Assembly (NCBI GenBank): GCA_020726505.1
Contig: JAHLEZ010000033.1
Location: 248,001-312,000 of the forward strand
Origin: Leptodontidium sp. MPI-SDFR-AT-0119
Taxonomy: Eukaryota; Ascomycota; Leotiomycetes; Helotiales; Leptodontidiaceae
Length of the DNA: 64,000 bases
Direction: 5' to 3'
Shown: piece by piece, positions 12,404 through 22,047 of the stretch
Layout of the letters: each line of letters opens with the position of its first letter
Numbering within the stretch: position 1 is the stretch's first letter
Made by a program: the position numbers and the translations under genes
The notes under the pieces: generated by a model
The model's database searches: none
What the model was told of the DNA's origin: nothing
Seen by the model: the letters and a program-made list of their open reading frames with translations, nothing else

Positions 12404-12580
12404 CCTGATTAAGGGCTTCAAGTTGACAAGAACAGCATACGTCGCGGCATCGAGATGGCATATGCCTGATTAGGGCTCAATAAGAACGGCATTTGCCCGG
12501 TGTCGAGAGTGGAATACGCCTCGTTAGGGCTCAAAGTTGACGACAACAGCATACGTCGCGGCGTCGAGATGGCATATGCC
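12404..12580. repeat. Left flanking repeat of array 1 (second family)
   Basis: Two to three units of about 70 bp combine GGCATATGCC, a CGGCGTCGAGAATGG-like block and CTGATTAGGGCTCAAAGTTGA. The same block reappears in the same orientation at 15421-15510 on the other side of the array, so the main satellite sits inside, or grew within, a different repeat that shares the GGCATATGCC junction. Confidence 0.7.
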
Positions 12581-15420
12581 CAAAACCAAAAATGTCGCAC
12601 CCTCACCCCACCTCCTTCCCCGCGTCTGTCTCGCTTGTCTTTGCGGCATATGCCTAAATCTGCATATGCCCAAAACCAGCACCCCCACCCACTCCTCCCA
12701 CCCTCCTTCCCTGCGTCTGTCTCGCTTGTCTCAGGGCATATGCCTAAATCTGCATATGCTCAAAATCAAAAATGTCGCACCCTCACCCCACCTCCTTCCC
12801 CGCGTCTGTCTCGCTTGTCTTTAGGGCATATACTTAAATCTGCATATGCCCGAAATCAAATATGTCGCTCCCCTAACCCCACTCCCACCCTCCTTCCCCG
12901 CGTCTGTCTCGCTTGTCTTTACGGCATATACTTAATCTACATATGCCCAAAATCAAAAATGTCGCACCCCCACTCCCACCCTCCTTCCCCGCGTCTGTCT
13001 CGCTTGTCTTTACGGCATATACTTAATCTACATATGCCCAAAATCAAAAATGTCGCACCCCCACTCCCACCCTCCTTCCCCGCGTCTGTCTCGCTTGTCT
13101 TTGGGGCGTATGCTTAAATCTGCGTATGCCCAAAATCAAGACCGCCGCAGCCCAACCTCCCACCGGGCGTTTGCATCGGTGGCATATGCTTAGATCTGCG
13201 TATGCCCAAAATCAAGACCGCCGCAACCCAACCTCCCACCGGGCGTCTGCATCGGTAGCATATGCTTAGATCTGCGTATGCCCAAAACCAAAAATATCGC
13301 ATCCTCAGCCTCCACTCCCACTCTCCTTCCCGGCGTCTGTCTCGCTTGTCTTTGCGGCATATATTTAAATCTGCATATGCTCAAAACCAAAAATATCGCA
13401 CCCTCACCCCACCTCCTTCCCCGCGTCTGTCTCGCTTGTCTCTGCGGCATATGCCTAAATCTGCATATGCCCAAAACCAAATATGTCGCTCCCCTAACCC
13501 CACTCCCACCCTCCTTCCTGGCACCTGTCTCGCTTGTCTTTACGGCATATACTTAATCTACATATGCCTAAAATCAAAAATGTCGTATCCCCACCCCCTT
13601 CCCGACGCTTATCTCGCTTGTCTCAGGGCATATGCAGATTTAAGTATATGCCCAAAATCAAAAATATCGCACCCTCACCCCCCGCTCCCACTCTCCTTCC
13701 CCGCGTCGGTCTCGCTTGTCTCTGCGGCATATACTTAAATCTGCATATGCCCAAAGTCAAAAATGTCGCATCCTCAGCCACTACTCCCACTCTCCTTCCC
13801 GGCGTCTGCCTCGCTTGTCTTGCAGCATATGCTTAAATCTGCATATGCCCGAAATCAAAAATGTCGCTCCTCTACTCCCATCCTCCTTCCCGGCATCTGT
13901 CTTTGCGGCATATACTTAAATCTGCGTATGCCCTGAATCAAAAATGTCGCATCCCCACTCCCCACTCCCACCCTCCTTCCCCGCACCTGTCGCGTTTGTC
14001 TTGCAGCATATGCTTAAATCTGCATATGCCCAAAACCAAATATGTCGCTCCCCTAACCCCACTCCCACCCTCCTTCCCGGCACCGTCTCGCTTGTCTTTA
14101 CGGCATATACTTAATCTACATATGCCTAAAATCAAAAATGTCGTATCCCCACCCCCTTCCCGACGCTTATCTCGCTTGTCTCAGGGCATATGCAGATTTA
14201 AGTATATGCTCAAAATCAAAAATATCGCACCCCACTCCCACTCTCCTTCCCCGCGTCTGTCTCGCTTGTCTCAGGGCATATGCCTAAATCTGCATATGCC
14301 CAAAATCAAAAATGTCGCACCCCCACTCACCCTCCTTCCCCGCGTCTGTCTCGCTTGTCTTTGCGGCATATGCCTAAATCTGCATATGCCCAAAATCAAA
14401 AATGTCGATGCCCAAAACCAAAAATGTCGCACCCCCACCCACTCCTCCCACCCTCCTTCCCTGCGTCTGTCTCGCTTGTCTCAGGGCATATGCCTAAATC
14501 TGCATATGCTCAAAATCAAAAATGTCGCACCCTCACCCCACCTCCTTCCCCGCGTCTGTCTCGCTTGTCTTTAGGGCATATGCTTAAATCTGCATATGCC
14601 CAAAATCAAAAATGTCGCTCCCTTACCCCACCTCCTTTTTCGCACCGGTCTCGCTTGTCTTTGCGGCATATATTTAAATCTGCATATGCTCAAAGTCAAA
14701 ACTGTCGCATCCTCAGCCTCCACTCCCACTCTCCTTCCCGGCGTCTGTCTCGCTTGTCTCAGGGCATATGCAGATTTAAGTATATGCCCAAAACTAAAAA
14801 TGTCGCACCCCCACCCCCCACTCGCACCCTCCTTCCCCGCGTCTGTCTCGCTTGTCTTTGGGGCGTATACTTGAATCTGCGTATGCCCTAAATCAAAAAT
14901 GTCGCTCCCCCACCCACTCCTCCCACCCTCCTTCCCTGCGTCTGTCTCGCTTGTCTCAGGGCATATGCAGATTTAAGTATATGCCCAAAATCAAAAAAGT
15001 CGCTCCCCCACTCCTATCCTCCTTCCCGGCATCTGTCTCGCTTGTCTTTGGGGCGTATGCTTAAATCTGCAGATGCCCAAAATCAAAAAGTCGCTCCCCC
15101 ACTCCTATCCTCCTTCCCGGCATCTGTCTTTGCGGTGTATACTTGAATCTGCGTATGCCCAAATCAAGACCCAACCTCCCACCGGGCGTCTGCATCGGTA
15201 GCACATGCTTAGATCTGCGTATGCCCAAAATCAAGAACACCGCACCTCAAATCCTGCCCCTCAAATCCTGCCCCTCCCAGTACTTATTGTAACGGCATAT
15301 CCTTAAATCTGCGTATGCCTAAAATCAAGAAGGTCACACCCTTACCCCCCACTCCCACTCTCCTTCCCGGCATCTGTCTCGCTTGTCTTTGCGGCATATG
15401 CTTAAATCTGCATATGCCTG
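12580..15420 (+). repeat. Satellite array 1, ~90-bp units with palindromic core
   Basis: About 30 tandem units, mostly 75-100 bp. Each unit joins a core (arm GGCATATGC, spacer TTAAATCT, arm GCATATGCC) to a body reading CAAAATCAAAAATGTCGC, a C-rich tract, CTCCTTCCC, then CGTCTGTCTCGCTTGTCT. A second, 75-bp body (CCTCCCACCGGGCGT, GCATCGGT) is interspersed at 13120-13260 and 15170-15220. Most cores read TTAAATCT; several (near 13630, 14190, 14765, 14965) are inverted to AGATTTAA while the unit body keeps its orientation. Long frames across the array are a by-product of a stop-poor repeat and should not be annotated as genes. Confidence 0.9.
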
Positions 15421-15510
15421 GTTAATGCTCAAAGTTGATGAGGACCGGCATATGCCCGGCGTCGAGAATGGAATATGCCTGATTAAGGCTCAAAGTTGAT
15501 AAGAATGACG
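15421..15510. repeat. Right flanking repeat of array 1 (second family)
   Basis: One and a half units with CGGCGTCGAGAATGG, GGAATATGCCTGATTAAGG and CTCAAAGTTGATAAGAA, matching the left flank at 12404-12580 in the same orientation. Confidence 0.65.
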
Positions 15511-15702
15511 TAAAATCTGACGCCCCCAGCCTACATCCGCTTCTCCAGATCAGTCACCACCCCTACCCCTATGAAAGGTTAATATTTTTTTTTGGCCTAG
15601 TTTCTGCGCCGCACATTTAACCTTTTCCAGGGCAGGGATTCATTTCGAAGGATTCCGCCGATGCCGCCCAAGGCACCAAACCGCTTCCCTTCTCTGTAGA
15701 CA

Positions 15703-16152
15703 ATGTCAAAGTTAAGCCCTGCATGGGTTTATCTCGAAGGATCTCCGCCGGCGACGCCGAAGGACGCCGCTCGTCTTCTGAAGATGGACCCCTCGGAGAC
15801 ATCTGACGAGGATGTACCCAATCCATCGAACTTTCCCCGCCCATGTTCAAGCGTCTACAGTGATCACTTCGCACTGCAGGACCTAGTTTACCACGTGGAC
15901 GACTTGATGAGAGACGGGCAGCTGGATACGATTGAGGAACTTGAGAGGGAAAATTCGATACTACAGGAGGAGGTTGCACAGTACCAACGGACTTGGGATG
16001 CAATTCTAGAAATGTTCGATGAAGCTTTTGATACGGCACTCTTGCTTCGTTGTTCACTCGAGGAGTGTGAGGAAGGAATATCAATTGCGCAGGCGGATTG
16101 GCTTGCGCTGTGGGGCGTCAGAGACACAACAGAGGTGGGAAATTGGATTTGA
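15703..16152 (+). CDS. Small acidic coiled-coil protein
   Basis: A 149-residue single exon from ATG 15703. Residues about 70-125 form a leucine-zipper-like coiled coil (IEELERENSILQEEVAQYQ), closely resembling RRIEELTRENGRLRLEIRYHQQ in the gene at 18940, so they are probably related. The N-terminal third is Pro/Ser/Asp-rich. No basic DNA-binding region precedes the zipper. About 45 bp upstream of the start, a 40-bp stretch (15632-15672) is a diverged copy of the first codons at 15722-15762, a local duplication. It converges on the minus-strand gene ending at 16197, 45 bp away. A further 3' exon cannot be excluded. Confidence 0.6.
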   Translation: MSKLSPAWVYLEGSPPATPKDAARLLKMDPSETSDEDVPNPSNFPRPCSSVYSDHFALQDLVYHVDDLMRDGQLDTIEELERENSILQEEVAQYQRTWDAILEMFDEAFDTALLLRCSLEECEEGISIAQADWLALWGVRDTTEVGNWI

Positions 16153-16196
16153 AGGAAAGACGCATTCTCGGCTCTAAATCTTACTCGGCTCTAAAC

Positions 16197-17025
16197 TCAC
16201 TTCAAGAAATCAAACGAAGAACCATCTTGATTCGCACCGTCGCCACCTTCCATCTGTTCACCCCAGGTACTGTTCTTGTATCCTCCTGTGCCACCATTCG
16301 TGTCATGCTCAACAGGCCCCTCCACAGCAAGTTGAACCCAATTTTTAATAGTTTGATTGTTCTTATCCATTCTGGTGGAGTCAGTGCGTATTCTTGTAGC
16401 ATGGCATGGACTGGAATTCTCACGTTCTTTTGAACCTCTCTTCAAGCGCATGGAACAAATCCTCTGGATTGTTGTACCTCATGACTTTCTCGTCGATGCT
16501 ATTCCACTTCTCCTCCACCGCATCCCATCTTTCCTTAACCTCGTCGTGGTTCTTGGTAAGCTCGCTGTGGAGGAAGTTGAGCTTACGGTTGTGAGTATCA
16601 ACCTGTCGCCGAAGGTCATCAAAGTCTCGCCGGAGATCATCTTGTGCTCCTCCCAAAGCCCGTGAAGTCGGTTGCTTGGATGCTTGGTTGTCTGCCACGC
16701 CCCACGAGTGTGGAGAATGGAGATTTCTGGTAGGTTCGGAAGCGCTGGTCAAGGAACTGCCACTCCTTCCATTGACAGGCCCATAGCCCGGCTGGTATGG
16801 CTGTGGAGCTGATCGTCCACGGTAGCCTTGTGGTCCAGAGTTCTGGGGAGGTGGTCTTATTGGAAACGAGGAGCCTTCGAATTGCTGCATGAATGGCACG
16901 TCCGCATCGAGCACACCTGGCAGAAGCGCATCATTCTCCGACCAGATATCGTCAGGTGGTGCTGCTTGCTGGGAAAATCCAGAACGACGTGCAGCTTGGT
17001 CTGACCATTCAGAATTCATTTTCAT
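16197..17025 (-). CDS. Coiled-coil protein with Pro-rich N-terminus, two exons
   Basis: Exon 1 17025-16424, intron 16372-16423 (52 bp, GTGAGA donor, CACTGAC branch, CACCAG acceptor), exon 2 16371-16197; 258 residues. The first 120 residues are disordered in character (Pro, Ser, Gly, Gln), followed by a coiled coil about 125-200 (DDLRRDFDDLRRQVD, then KNHDEVKERWDAVEEKWNSIDE) and a Gly/Asn-rich end. Joining the exons keeps the frame open to FDFLK and stop. No catalytic motif is visible. It lies in the small coiled-coil cluster at 15.6-20.4 kb but on the opposite strand. Function unknown. Confidence 0.7.
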
Positions 17026-17150
17026 CTAGGCAAACGAGGTAGAAAGTGAAGTGTCAGGAGCCGCCAGGAGTGTTTGAGCAGAACCGATGCAGACATGGCA
17101 GTGGCCAGCTTAAGACTTCATCTATCTGACCCGGTAGATTGGTAAAAGCT

Positions 17151-17432
17151 ATGGAAAACCAACAAAATCAAAATACCAACAGCCAAGGTGGCCCCGAGCA
17201 GACCACCTGCAGCTCGTGGACGAGAAATGACGTAGGATTGTTGCTATTCACAATAAAGTCTTCTTCCTTTCCGTCACTGCTACCAGGCGACATGCTCTAT
17301 TCTGTTTCCCAGAGTTCATACGTCTCATATGGCTGCTTCCAACATAGACATATGGCGATACTCAACTTCTTGGTCGCACTTACAGCAAGGCAGACTCGAC
17401 CCGGAGGCGTCCCGTACAGCAGGTGGAATTGA
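17151..17432 (+). CDS. Doubtful small ORF, Gln/Asn-rich start
   Basis: A frame of 93 residues from ATG 17151 begins MENQQNQNTNSQGGPEQ and then becomes mixed hydrophobic with no clear domain. It is divergent from the gene starting at 17025. Only the N-terminal composition looks protein-like. It may be a first exon or noise. Confidence 0.2.
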   Translation: MENQQNQNTNSQGGPEQTTCSSWTRNDVGLLLFTIKSSSFPSLLPGDMLYSVSQSSYVSYGCFQHRHMAILNFLVALTARQTRPGGVPYSRWN

Positions 17433-17797
17433 CAGGAGTTGCGCGATTCAGTGGACACCCGGCCGCGCGGTCGATCCCTGCGCTTGTCGACTGAAATTAT
17501 TGGCTGTTATGGGACTCGATCACACATTATTAGCTTAGCATTAGCGCCAGCGCGTATCTCGTGTCACATTGGCGTGTGCTGGGAACGGAATCTGCTAAGA
17601 TCCTCCTAAGTTACATGCGCGAAAAAGCCGCTCGTCAACGTCGGCAGACCCAGGCATATGCCTAGAAGAACGACCAACAAAGTGCAGATCTAGTCAATCC
17701 TCACGTTGGAGGCGGAATTTCGCTGCGAATGGCCCGGACATAAAAGGGAAGACTGGATTGGATCGAGGCTTGACAGACAGACTGACTAGCTACAGCC

Positions 17798-18622
17798 ATG
17801 GAACATCTTGACCCGTCCCTTATGAGCCAACCAAACGTTGATCAGTCCTCCCTCTTCGGGAGCTATCGGGCTAACCTTTCGTAGATGATTGCTCTCACCT
17901 CCGAGAGCCACGCTTGCCTATTCCACCATGACGAAGAGATCATCAGCAGATTCCAGGCGCAGATGGACCTAGCTAACGAACAGCTCTCCTGTCTTGAAAA
18001 GAAGCTACGGGTAAGCATGGAGGACAATGAAGCTACCCGATCGGCGCTGTATGAGAGCGAGACCGCGCGAAACAACGAGATGCAGTCGCGAATGGCATTC
18101 CAACGACATCTCCAGCTAGAGCAGCACCTTCACAGTGAATGTGCGCCGATCCGGCTATCACTTGAAGAGGAGGGCAAGAGGACCCGAATTGAGATGGACA
18201 CACTGCACATGATTAACGAGATGCTGCGAGAGGAAGTTCGACGCCACGAGAGCGTGATTGAATCCATGGCTACAAAACTTTCCACCTACGAGAGTGCTGC
18301 CGAAAACCTTGTCACGTCATCTACGGAGCGAACAGAGCTCCTATGGGGGCATGAAATTCTCGTATCGGACGAGGCAGGAAGTCCAGACTCCTTCACATTC
18401 GTGACGGTCGACAAGTGCCTCAATCCGTCCCCCAAACCAACAGCCAACAATGGCTGCTCTCCAGATGCGTCGATCAGCACCACAACCCCGGTCGCGCACC
18501 AGGCACCCCCTGTTACCAACCGGAAGCCTCGGAAGCTCATCAAGGAAACTGAGGGGGGAAGGAAGGCGAAGAAGTCTAAGAAGCAAAAGCCTCAGCAGGA
18601 AGGGAAGAAAGAACCACTGTAG
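17798..18622 (+). CDS. Coiled-coil protein with basic C-terminus, probable short first exon
   Basis: The main exon 17885-18622 encodes 245 residues. An ATG at 17798 is in frame but blocked by a TAG directly before 17885; that TAG ends a good intron (GTTGAT at 17837, GGCTAAC branch, TCGTAG acceptor at 17884), so a 13-residue first exon MEHLDPSLMSQPN is likely, mirroring the tiny first exon at 3169. Residues about 20-145 are a long coiled coil; the rest is Ser/Thr/Pro-rich and ends in a Lys-rich tract (RKAKKSKKQK), probably a nuclear signal. If the intron is wrong, translation starts at 17885. Function unknown. Confidence 0.65.
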
Positions 18623-18939
18623 CTTCGTTAGTCGTGCGTCAAATAGATCAAGTGCAGAGTGAGCCATAGCACGTGCAGTCATCAACCTCTTGAATCTCCC
18701 CAAACTTCGATATGCCTGAATGGAGAATCCCCCTCTGAAGTAGGCACTGTCCCAAAACGATATTTCCCTGAGGGCAATGAATCTTCAGGTCAGGTAATAG
18801 CTTGGAGACCGCTTCGTCTCGAGAATAGATAAAGAGCCAGACATGTCGCCCAGTTCCCTCAACACAACAACAAAAGACCATTCCTCCAGCATCACACTCT
18901 AGCATCACATCCACCAGAAAAGCACCGATCATCACAATC

Positions 18940-19323
18940 ATGCGCCGAGCCACTCGATCGTCAACGAAGACCGTTGCGTCAGACAAGCCCATAGAGCCTA
19001 GCCCGGTTGATCGGATGATCAGACAAGTGGATGGCAGGACTGTCGCACTAGAGGCAACCCATGAGCTCTTGGAAGCTGCGAAGAAGGAGCCCACCCCGGA
19101 CTTGTCACGAAGAATCGAAGAACTGACGAGGGAGAATGGTCGGTTGCGATTAGAGATCAGGTATCATCAGCAGGTACAGGAGGCGTTCAAAGATTTGCCG
19201 ACAGATGTGAAATTTGGGATAGAACTTATGGAGAAGAGTATGCTCAAGTGTCATGCTGCCCAGGAGGCAGCAGAAGAGGACCGGCGTCGCACGTTGGACG
19301 GGAAGTGGTGGAGTCGGACGTGA
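18940..19323 (+). CDS. Small leucine-zipper-like coiled-coil protein
   Basis: A 127-residue single exon from ATG 18940. A basic N-terminus (MRRATRSSTK) is followed by a zipper RRIEELTRENGRLRLEIRYHQQ at about residues 75-97, resembling the gene at 15703. The fungal bZIP signature (NxxAxxxCR) is absent, so it is not a standard bZIP factor. It lies in the same orientation as the genes at 17798 and 19654. Function unknown. Confidence 0.6.
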   Translation: MRRATRSSTKTVASDKPIEPSPVDRMIRQVDGRTVALEATHELLEAAKKEPTPDLSRRIEELTRENGRLRLEIRYHQQVQEAFKDLPTDVKFGIELMEKSMLKCHAAQEAAEEDRRRTLDGKWWSRT

Positions 19324-19653
19324 TAGCGCCTATCCCAATATGGGTCTCGTAGACGAGAACATCGCTCTGCCGCTGCACGACTCGGTGGTGATCGACGGAG
19401 CTCGTCATCCTTGGCAAAAAATAAAAATCGGCTTTCGCTTATTCCTGTAACTACCGCAAATGTGCACATGCTTTGGGAGTCTGCTTGAATCGGTGTCTGC
19501 TTAAATAGGCTGCTTAAATAGGAATCTGCTCGAATAAATTGCCGAACCGCAAGGTCGTATGACCGAACTTGCAAGCCACCAATTCCGTGACCATATAAGT
19601 CAGGAGTCTTTCCAGGCATAACCGTGGTTGAGCTCACCAGCAATTGTGATCAG

Positions 19654-20390
19654 ATGTCTTCAGCCAATACCTCGCGGAACATGGCCGAAGCCGACAACAT
19701 TGTCGCAGAACATTGGATGAAGACGGAACGCGCCAGTTTCCTCAAGAGAAAGTGGGGCATGCATAAAAAGATTGTGCAGCTGAAGAAAGTGTGGCCGTTT
19801 TGTGATATTGAGTTCAAAATCATAGACAATGCAAGTAGGAAGGTCTACCTGCTTCAGACGGCTCAAGGGGATCTTGATTCTATATCCTCGCTGGTACGTC
19901 CTTCTTCCCGGATCTAGTAGCTCTTCTAATGCTTTGGCAGAAACGGAATTATCCAGACATGGTTGCAGAATCGCTCAACATGGATGACTTCACGACCGAC
20001 GAGGACACAAACGAGGATGACGACGAAGATAGTGGTAGAGAGAGGAAGGCAAAGAGAAGAACGATGAAGAATATCAAGCTCAGAAAGAAACAGACAAGAA
20101 CCACTCCTACCAAAGCGAAAGTTCACAAGCTTGCGGCACGTCGTCCAGCGGATCGAGTTCCACCTCCAGCGTTCATCAAAGCGCTCGTGTCGGGAAAGAA
20201 GCCGGGAAATTATGGAGGGAGCGCTATGCCAGCTCACAAGCAAACACGAGCAGGGAGGTCGGGGAAGAGGATTCTACCTCCATTTCCCATCCTCGAGAGT
20301 GGCGGCACACCGCTTGATGCCGGAACCTCTTTCGAGGTACCGTTTGGGCTGGACATGAGGAAGAGCTCCAAATCTCCCAGCTTGTTCTGA
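19654..20390 (+). CDS. Highly basic nuclear-type protein, two exons
   Basis: Exon 1 19654-19893, intron 19894-19940 (47 bp, GTACGT donor, TTCTAATGC branch, GGCAG acceptor), exon 2 19941-20390; 229 residues. Exon 1 carries a helical region (EHWMKTERASFLKRKWGMHK). Exon 2 starts with an acidic patch DDFTTDEDTNEDDDED, then a Lys/Arg-rich stretch (about residues 115-150) and a Pro/Gly-rich tail. The acid-then-basic layout suggests a chromatin or nucleolar partner, but no named domain is visible. The frame continues upstream of the ATG only through a GTG, so ATG 19654 is chosen. Confidence 0.6.
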
Positions 20391-20807
20391 GGAGTGGTAC
20401 TGGCAACGCACCCTGGTATTGAGATGTGGATAGAAGACTCGCTTGAATCATAGTTTTTCCATTTTTGACGCTTCTTCTCTCGATGAGACTACCCCGCTCT
20501 GTGATGTGAGACTGTTGGTGTTCTTACTCGTCTTACGTGAAATCAAAAGCATTTCTTGTTCCTTTCTCGGGATCTTCCTCATCTAGAAGGCATTCGACAA
20601 GCGCTTCCAATTGACATGAGTAGCGACATGACACAACTTGGTCGTGGAGAAATAGGACTATTCCTGATTAACGAGGGGAAATGGCCACGGACGTTTTTGC
20701 ACTTGTGTTATTTAATCATGCCTGTTGGAGAAATTGATGTTCGTGACTTGATTCAGTATTTAAGAACATCCAGCCCCGCCCAAATTCAGCTTCACAGCAT
20801 CGCAAGT

Positions 20808-21338
20808 ATGTACTCCAAGGCTTTCACGTAAGCTAAATCCCAATGGCCTTGTGTGATATTCCTCTGACCCCACTCCAGAGCAAGTGTTGTAGTATCTGTG
20901 CTGAGCCGCGGCCTCCAGGCAGCTGCTCTCCTCGGAAGCCCCTCCGCTGTCATAGAGCGTTCAAATAACTCCTCCTGTGGCCAAGTCTACATATGCGGCT
21001 TTCCAGCTCCTCACTGCAACTCTAGAGAAGCAGTCATTGCACCCATCGGATCCACAGGCGGACACATCACACCATTACTGTGGGAAACTCCAGATATCAA
21101 AAGTATCAGATATTTCGGCGGCTTTGAAAATTCGACTGGGTGCCACGTCTCACTACCACATTATCCTACTCAGTATAGATTTTACGGCACGGAAGGCCGG
21201 GATATTGGCGTGGCTTACCTCACCCTGGGCCAAATCGGTAGAGGATGTGTTGATTTTAATAATGCCTCGGCTGTAAGCTACAGGGGAGTCGATATGCTCG
21301 TGTCGCTTCCAGATGGCCTTTCAGGTGTCGGGCAGTAG
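20808..21338 (+). CDS. Small secreted protein with five cysteines, effector-like
   Basis: Exon 1 20808-20827, intron 20828-20878 (51 bp, GTAAGC donor, CTCCAG acceptor), exon 2 20879-21338; 159 residues. The intron joins MYSKAFT to ASVVVSVLSRGLQAAALLG, forming a plausible signal peptide across the junction. The mature part has five Cys (SSCGQVYICG, HCN, GCH, GCV), two NxS/T sequons and a Gly-rich beta-strand character. The frame runs upstream to an ATG at 20616, so a longer non-secreted form is possible, but that extension looks less protein-like. Size, signal peptide and Cys are those of small secreted proteins of plant- or insect-associated fungi; the role is not known. Confidence 0.55.
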
Positions 21339-22047
21339 AAACATGGAGAGACTCCGTCATGATGAATGCTACTTCTGTGTCGAGAGCCACGCGATATGCT
21401 AGACCAGCGGGGTTACTGGCTCGTTAGATGAGACTTTTTCTGAGCCTTATGCTCCACCTTCCTTCCTTAGCTTTAGTACACACCAATAGAAGATAGGACA
21501 CTTCAAATCATCCTCAAAATGCGTTTTAAAGAAGCTCTCAAACTTGACAAAAGCTGAATATGTGCCGAACGTCATTCTTTCTTAAAGTTTAATAGCCACG
21601 GAACATTTTCGGAACCAACCGTATCGGCACTTGTCAATGTTCCGGTGAGCTTCAGGCTCAGACTTGCCGACTGCCATGTTTGATGATTCCACCTTTCGAT
21701 GCTCGGCAGCATTTTGATTTGGCACAGACTTATATTGGTAACTGTAATCATTAATGTATCGGTTCGGAGCCGAAACGGTGGGGTTTTCGGTGGGGTTCCG
21801 AAGGGGGTGCCCACCTAGCTACGTATGCCTAGAATAAGTTAAGCCTCTTCTGATCATGCAGTCAATATTTTGAGATGTGCTCTATCAATAAGGAAGAATA
21901 AGCTTGGGATACAGAAGTACATTCTCTTTTAAGCCTACGGAAACAAGACATAGGCTACCGTCAATGTCAGATATGGCTACAATATATAAATGCTTTTCCG
22001 CAGAAGTCCTTGAAGGTGAGTTGAAGCTTGGCTATCATCAACTCACA
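21339..22047. other. Intergenic, chitinase upstream region
   Basis: No supported gene. A minus-strand 80-residue frame at 21572-21814 has no start context or family character. A short G-rich inverted stretch (TCGGTTCGGAGCCGAAACGG) near 21750 is the only structure noticed. Confidence 0.35.

Noticed and set aside
12500..15064. Long overlapping ORFs (up to 237 residues) in array 1, reading LSRLSL..AYAQNQ repeats
   Set aside because: They are translations of the satellite unit, open in several frames and on both strands, with no conserved single frame between arrays.
12580..15420. CRISPR-like array
   Set aside because: Repeats and intervening bodies are both conserved, so there are no unique spacers, and the genome is eukaryotic.
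15617..16084. Minus-strand 155-residue ORF
   Set aside because: Shadow of the coiled-coil gene at 15703; composition is Pro/Arg/Ser-rich antisense.
17640..17670. Solo GGCATATGCC at 17653 as a possible regulatory operator
   Set aside because: Single copy near no start codon at a consistent distance; more simply a relic of the satellite.
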